Assembly: GCA_012271025.1 (NCBI GenBank)
Contig: JAAXHF010000128.1
Location: 1 to 6,708, forward strand
Direction of reading: 5' to 3'
DNA length: 6,708 nucleotides
From: Deltaproteobacteria bacterium
Lineage (GTDB): Bacteria; Desulfobacterota_B; Binatia; Bin18
Below, piece after piece: positions 5,933-6,708 of this stretch. The notes under the pieces were generated by a model, which was given only the letters and a program-made list of their open reading frames with translations, made no database searches and was not told the origin of the DNA. Both the position numbers and the translations under genes were made by a program. Each line of letters begins with the position of its first letter. The stretch's first letter is position 1.

Positions 5933-5961
5933 TTGACAAAATACCCCGGAACAACTCTTGT
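5933..5961 (+). promoter_or_regulatory. Candidate promoter of the exported-protein gene
   Basis: TTGACA at 5933-5938 is a perfect -35 hexamer. With a 17-base spacer the -10 would be TCTTGT (5956-5961), only three of six matches, so the promoter is plausible but may need an activator. The predicted start would fall near 5968, about 30 bases before the ATG. Confidence 0.4.
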
Positions 5962-5988
5962 GCAGAAGACACAGCACTCGCACAAGAG
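5955..5988. repeat. 9-bp perfect inverted repeat overlapping promoter and RBS edge
   Basis: CTCTTGTGC (5955-5963) and GCACAAGAG (5980-5988) are exact inverses around a 16-base loop. The left arm covers the candidate -10 of the exported-protein gene; the right arm ends on the first two bases of its AGGAG ribosome site (5987-5991). It could be a repressor site or, if transcription starts further upstream, an RNA hairpin that limits translation. Confidence 0.5.
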
Positions 5989-5997
5989 GAGAGAAGT

Positions 5998-6534
5998 ATG
6001 AAGACCATCATCGGATGTGCTGGCGTTCTCCTGGTCTGGCTGGTGTCGGAAACAAGCCTGGCCCAAACCCTGGAGCAGCAGCGCGAAACGCTCCGGGGGC
6101 TGGCCGGCGTGGCGGTGGTGGTCGAACCCCTCAACGCCGAGGCCGAGCAGGACGGACTGCAACAGGGCCGGCTGCAAGCCACGGTCGAAAAACAGCTTCG
6201 CGCCGCAGGCATCCCGGTGCTCAGCAAAGAAACGTGGTCAGTCACGCCCGGCGGCCCGTATCTGTACGTGAATGTCGCCGCGCTCAAGAAGCAGTACGAG
6301 TTGTACGCCTACTCCATTGAGGTGTGCCTCAACCAACTGGTCACCCTGACCCGGGATCGGAACATCCGGCAGTTTGCCGAAACCTGGGAAACCCGCGAGG
6401 TCGGCACGGTTGGCAGCGACAAGCTGCCGACCGTGCAGGACAGTATCGCCCGCCATGTCGAGACCTTCATTGCCGCCTACCGCACGGTCAATCCGGTCAC
6501 TGCGGAACAGCTGACGTTGCGGCTCAGGCCCTAG
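5998..6534 (+). CDS. Conserved exported protein of unknown function
   Basis: A 178-residue protein with a clear Sec signal peptide: a Lys at position 2, a hydrophobic core (IIGCAGVLLVWLV, 4-16) and a likely cut after SLA (20-22), before QTLEQQRE. C7 looks superficially like a lipobox cysteine (IIGC) but comes before any hydrophobic core, so this is probably not a lipoprotein. The mature part is about 156 residues. It has a strand GVAVVVEPLN (37-46), a helix (54-70, DGLQQGRLQATVEKQLR) leading into GIPVLSKETW (71-80), then GGPYLYVNV (85-93) and a strand YAYSIEVCLNQLVTLTRD (103-120), followed by ETWETREVGTVG (128-139) and a C-terminal helix ending VNP. The pattern recalls uncharacterised exported proteins common in Deltaproteobacteria-like genomes, with an alternating alpha/beta layout; I know no function. 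The ATG at 5998 was chosen because it starts the signal peptide and follows AGGAG by six bases, although the frame is open far upstream. It is divergent from nadV. Confidence 0.85.
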   Translation: MKTIIGCAGVLLVWLVSETSLAQTLEQQRETLRGLAGVAVVVEPLNAEAEQDGLQQGRLQATVEKQLRAAGIPVLSKETWSVTPGGPYLYVNVAALKKQYELYAYSIEVCLNQLVTLTRDRNIRQFAETWETREVGTVGSDKLPTVQDSIARHVETFIAAYRTVNPVTAEQLTLRLRP

Positions 6535-6708
6535 TCGGTGGTCGTGTTTGTGGTTCTTCCCATGCCCGCCATATTGCACTCACACGGCCCGATCTCCGGC
6601 CCGGAGTAGCGTCTCCCGCCCCCTCAAACCCAGGTAGTGTCTCAGTTTGAAAATGCTTGCCTGTCTCATCCCCAGCGGCCCACGCCGAGGACGCGCCATA
6701 CGCCGGAA
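6535..6708. other. Right-end non-coding tail with small inverted repeats
   Basis: I see no convincing gene in these 174 bases. CTCCGG-C-CCGGAG (6594-6606) is a 13-base near-palindrome that could be part of a 3' end structure for the exported-protein gene, though no T-run follows. TCAAAC (6624-6629) is inverted as GTTTGA (6645-6650). TAGCGTCTC (6607-6615) and TAGTGTCTC (6635-6643) are near copies 28 bases apart. The last of these begins a lower-GC stretch, TAGTGTCTCAGTTTGAAAAT, which could be the edge of something that continues outside the window. Confidence 0.4.

Noticed and set aside
5344..5997. Upstream extension of the exported-protein frame to 5344
   Set aside because: The extension is antisense to nadV, and it would bury the obvious signal peptide that starts at 5998 behind a ribosome site.
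5998..6018. Lipoprotein reading of the exported protein from IIGC at residues 4-7
   Set aside because: The cysteine would precede the hydrophobic core, so signal peptidase II could not use it; the Sec cut after SLA fits better.
6580..6708. Minus-strand partial frame at the right edge (43 codons, containing MRQASIFKLRHYLG)
   Set aside because: It is Arg-rich with no family resemblance, and crosses the small inverted repeats; there is too little to support a gene.

Overview
The window is 6.7 kb of GC-rich bacterial DNA, gene-dense and mostly made of single-gene transcription units rather than one operon. Left to right it holds: the 5' part of a leftward gene resembling the archaeal-type threonyl-tRNA synthetase editing domain (1-134); a leftward 12-helix MFS transporter (181-1497); a rightward SMP-30/gluconolactonase-family protein (1605-2546); a small rightward membrane/coiled-coil protein (2690-2998); a rightward, unusually long aspartate carbamoyltransferase (3199-4422); a leftward nicotinamide phosphoribosyltransferase (4486-5877); a rightward small exported protein of unknown function (5998-6534); and a 174-base tail in which I see no convincing gene. 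No tRNA, rRNA, CRISPR array or complete mobile element is visible.

The organism cannot be fixed from this window. The high GC content, good Shine-Dalgarno sites (AAGGAGG and AGGAGG), a bacterial nadV, and the style of the MFS and exported proteins recall uncultured Deltaproteobacteria-like or Tectomicrobia-like lineages. That is an impression from family resemblance, not a placement.

Functionally there are two recognisable metabolic enzymes facing each other: the first committed step of pyrimidine synthesis (pyrB) and nicotinamide salvage to NMN (nadV). They converge on a long, nearly perfect hairpin that probably stops transcription from both sides. Both reactions belong to nucleotide metabolism, but they face opposite ways and need not be co-regulated. 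On the left, the MFS transporter and the SMP-30 lactonase-like enzyme are divergent from a 107-base region, an arrangement often seen for a carbohydrate or organic-acid uptake and catabolism pair; the substrate is unknown.

The most notable points are the long aspartate carbamoyltransferase with an apparent insertion in the aspartate-binding half; the stand-alone archaeal-like editing-domain gene cut by the left edge; the bacterial NAMPT-type enzyme with a complete set of catalytic residues; the small TM plus heptad-repeat protein carrying an 18-base perfect palindrome in its coding sequence; and the nadV/exported-protein intergenic region, which carries two inverted repeats, one of which overlaps a possible promoter and the edge of a ribosome binding site. 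I did not find clear evidence of a new multi-gene system.
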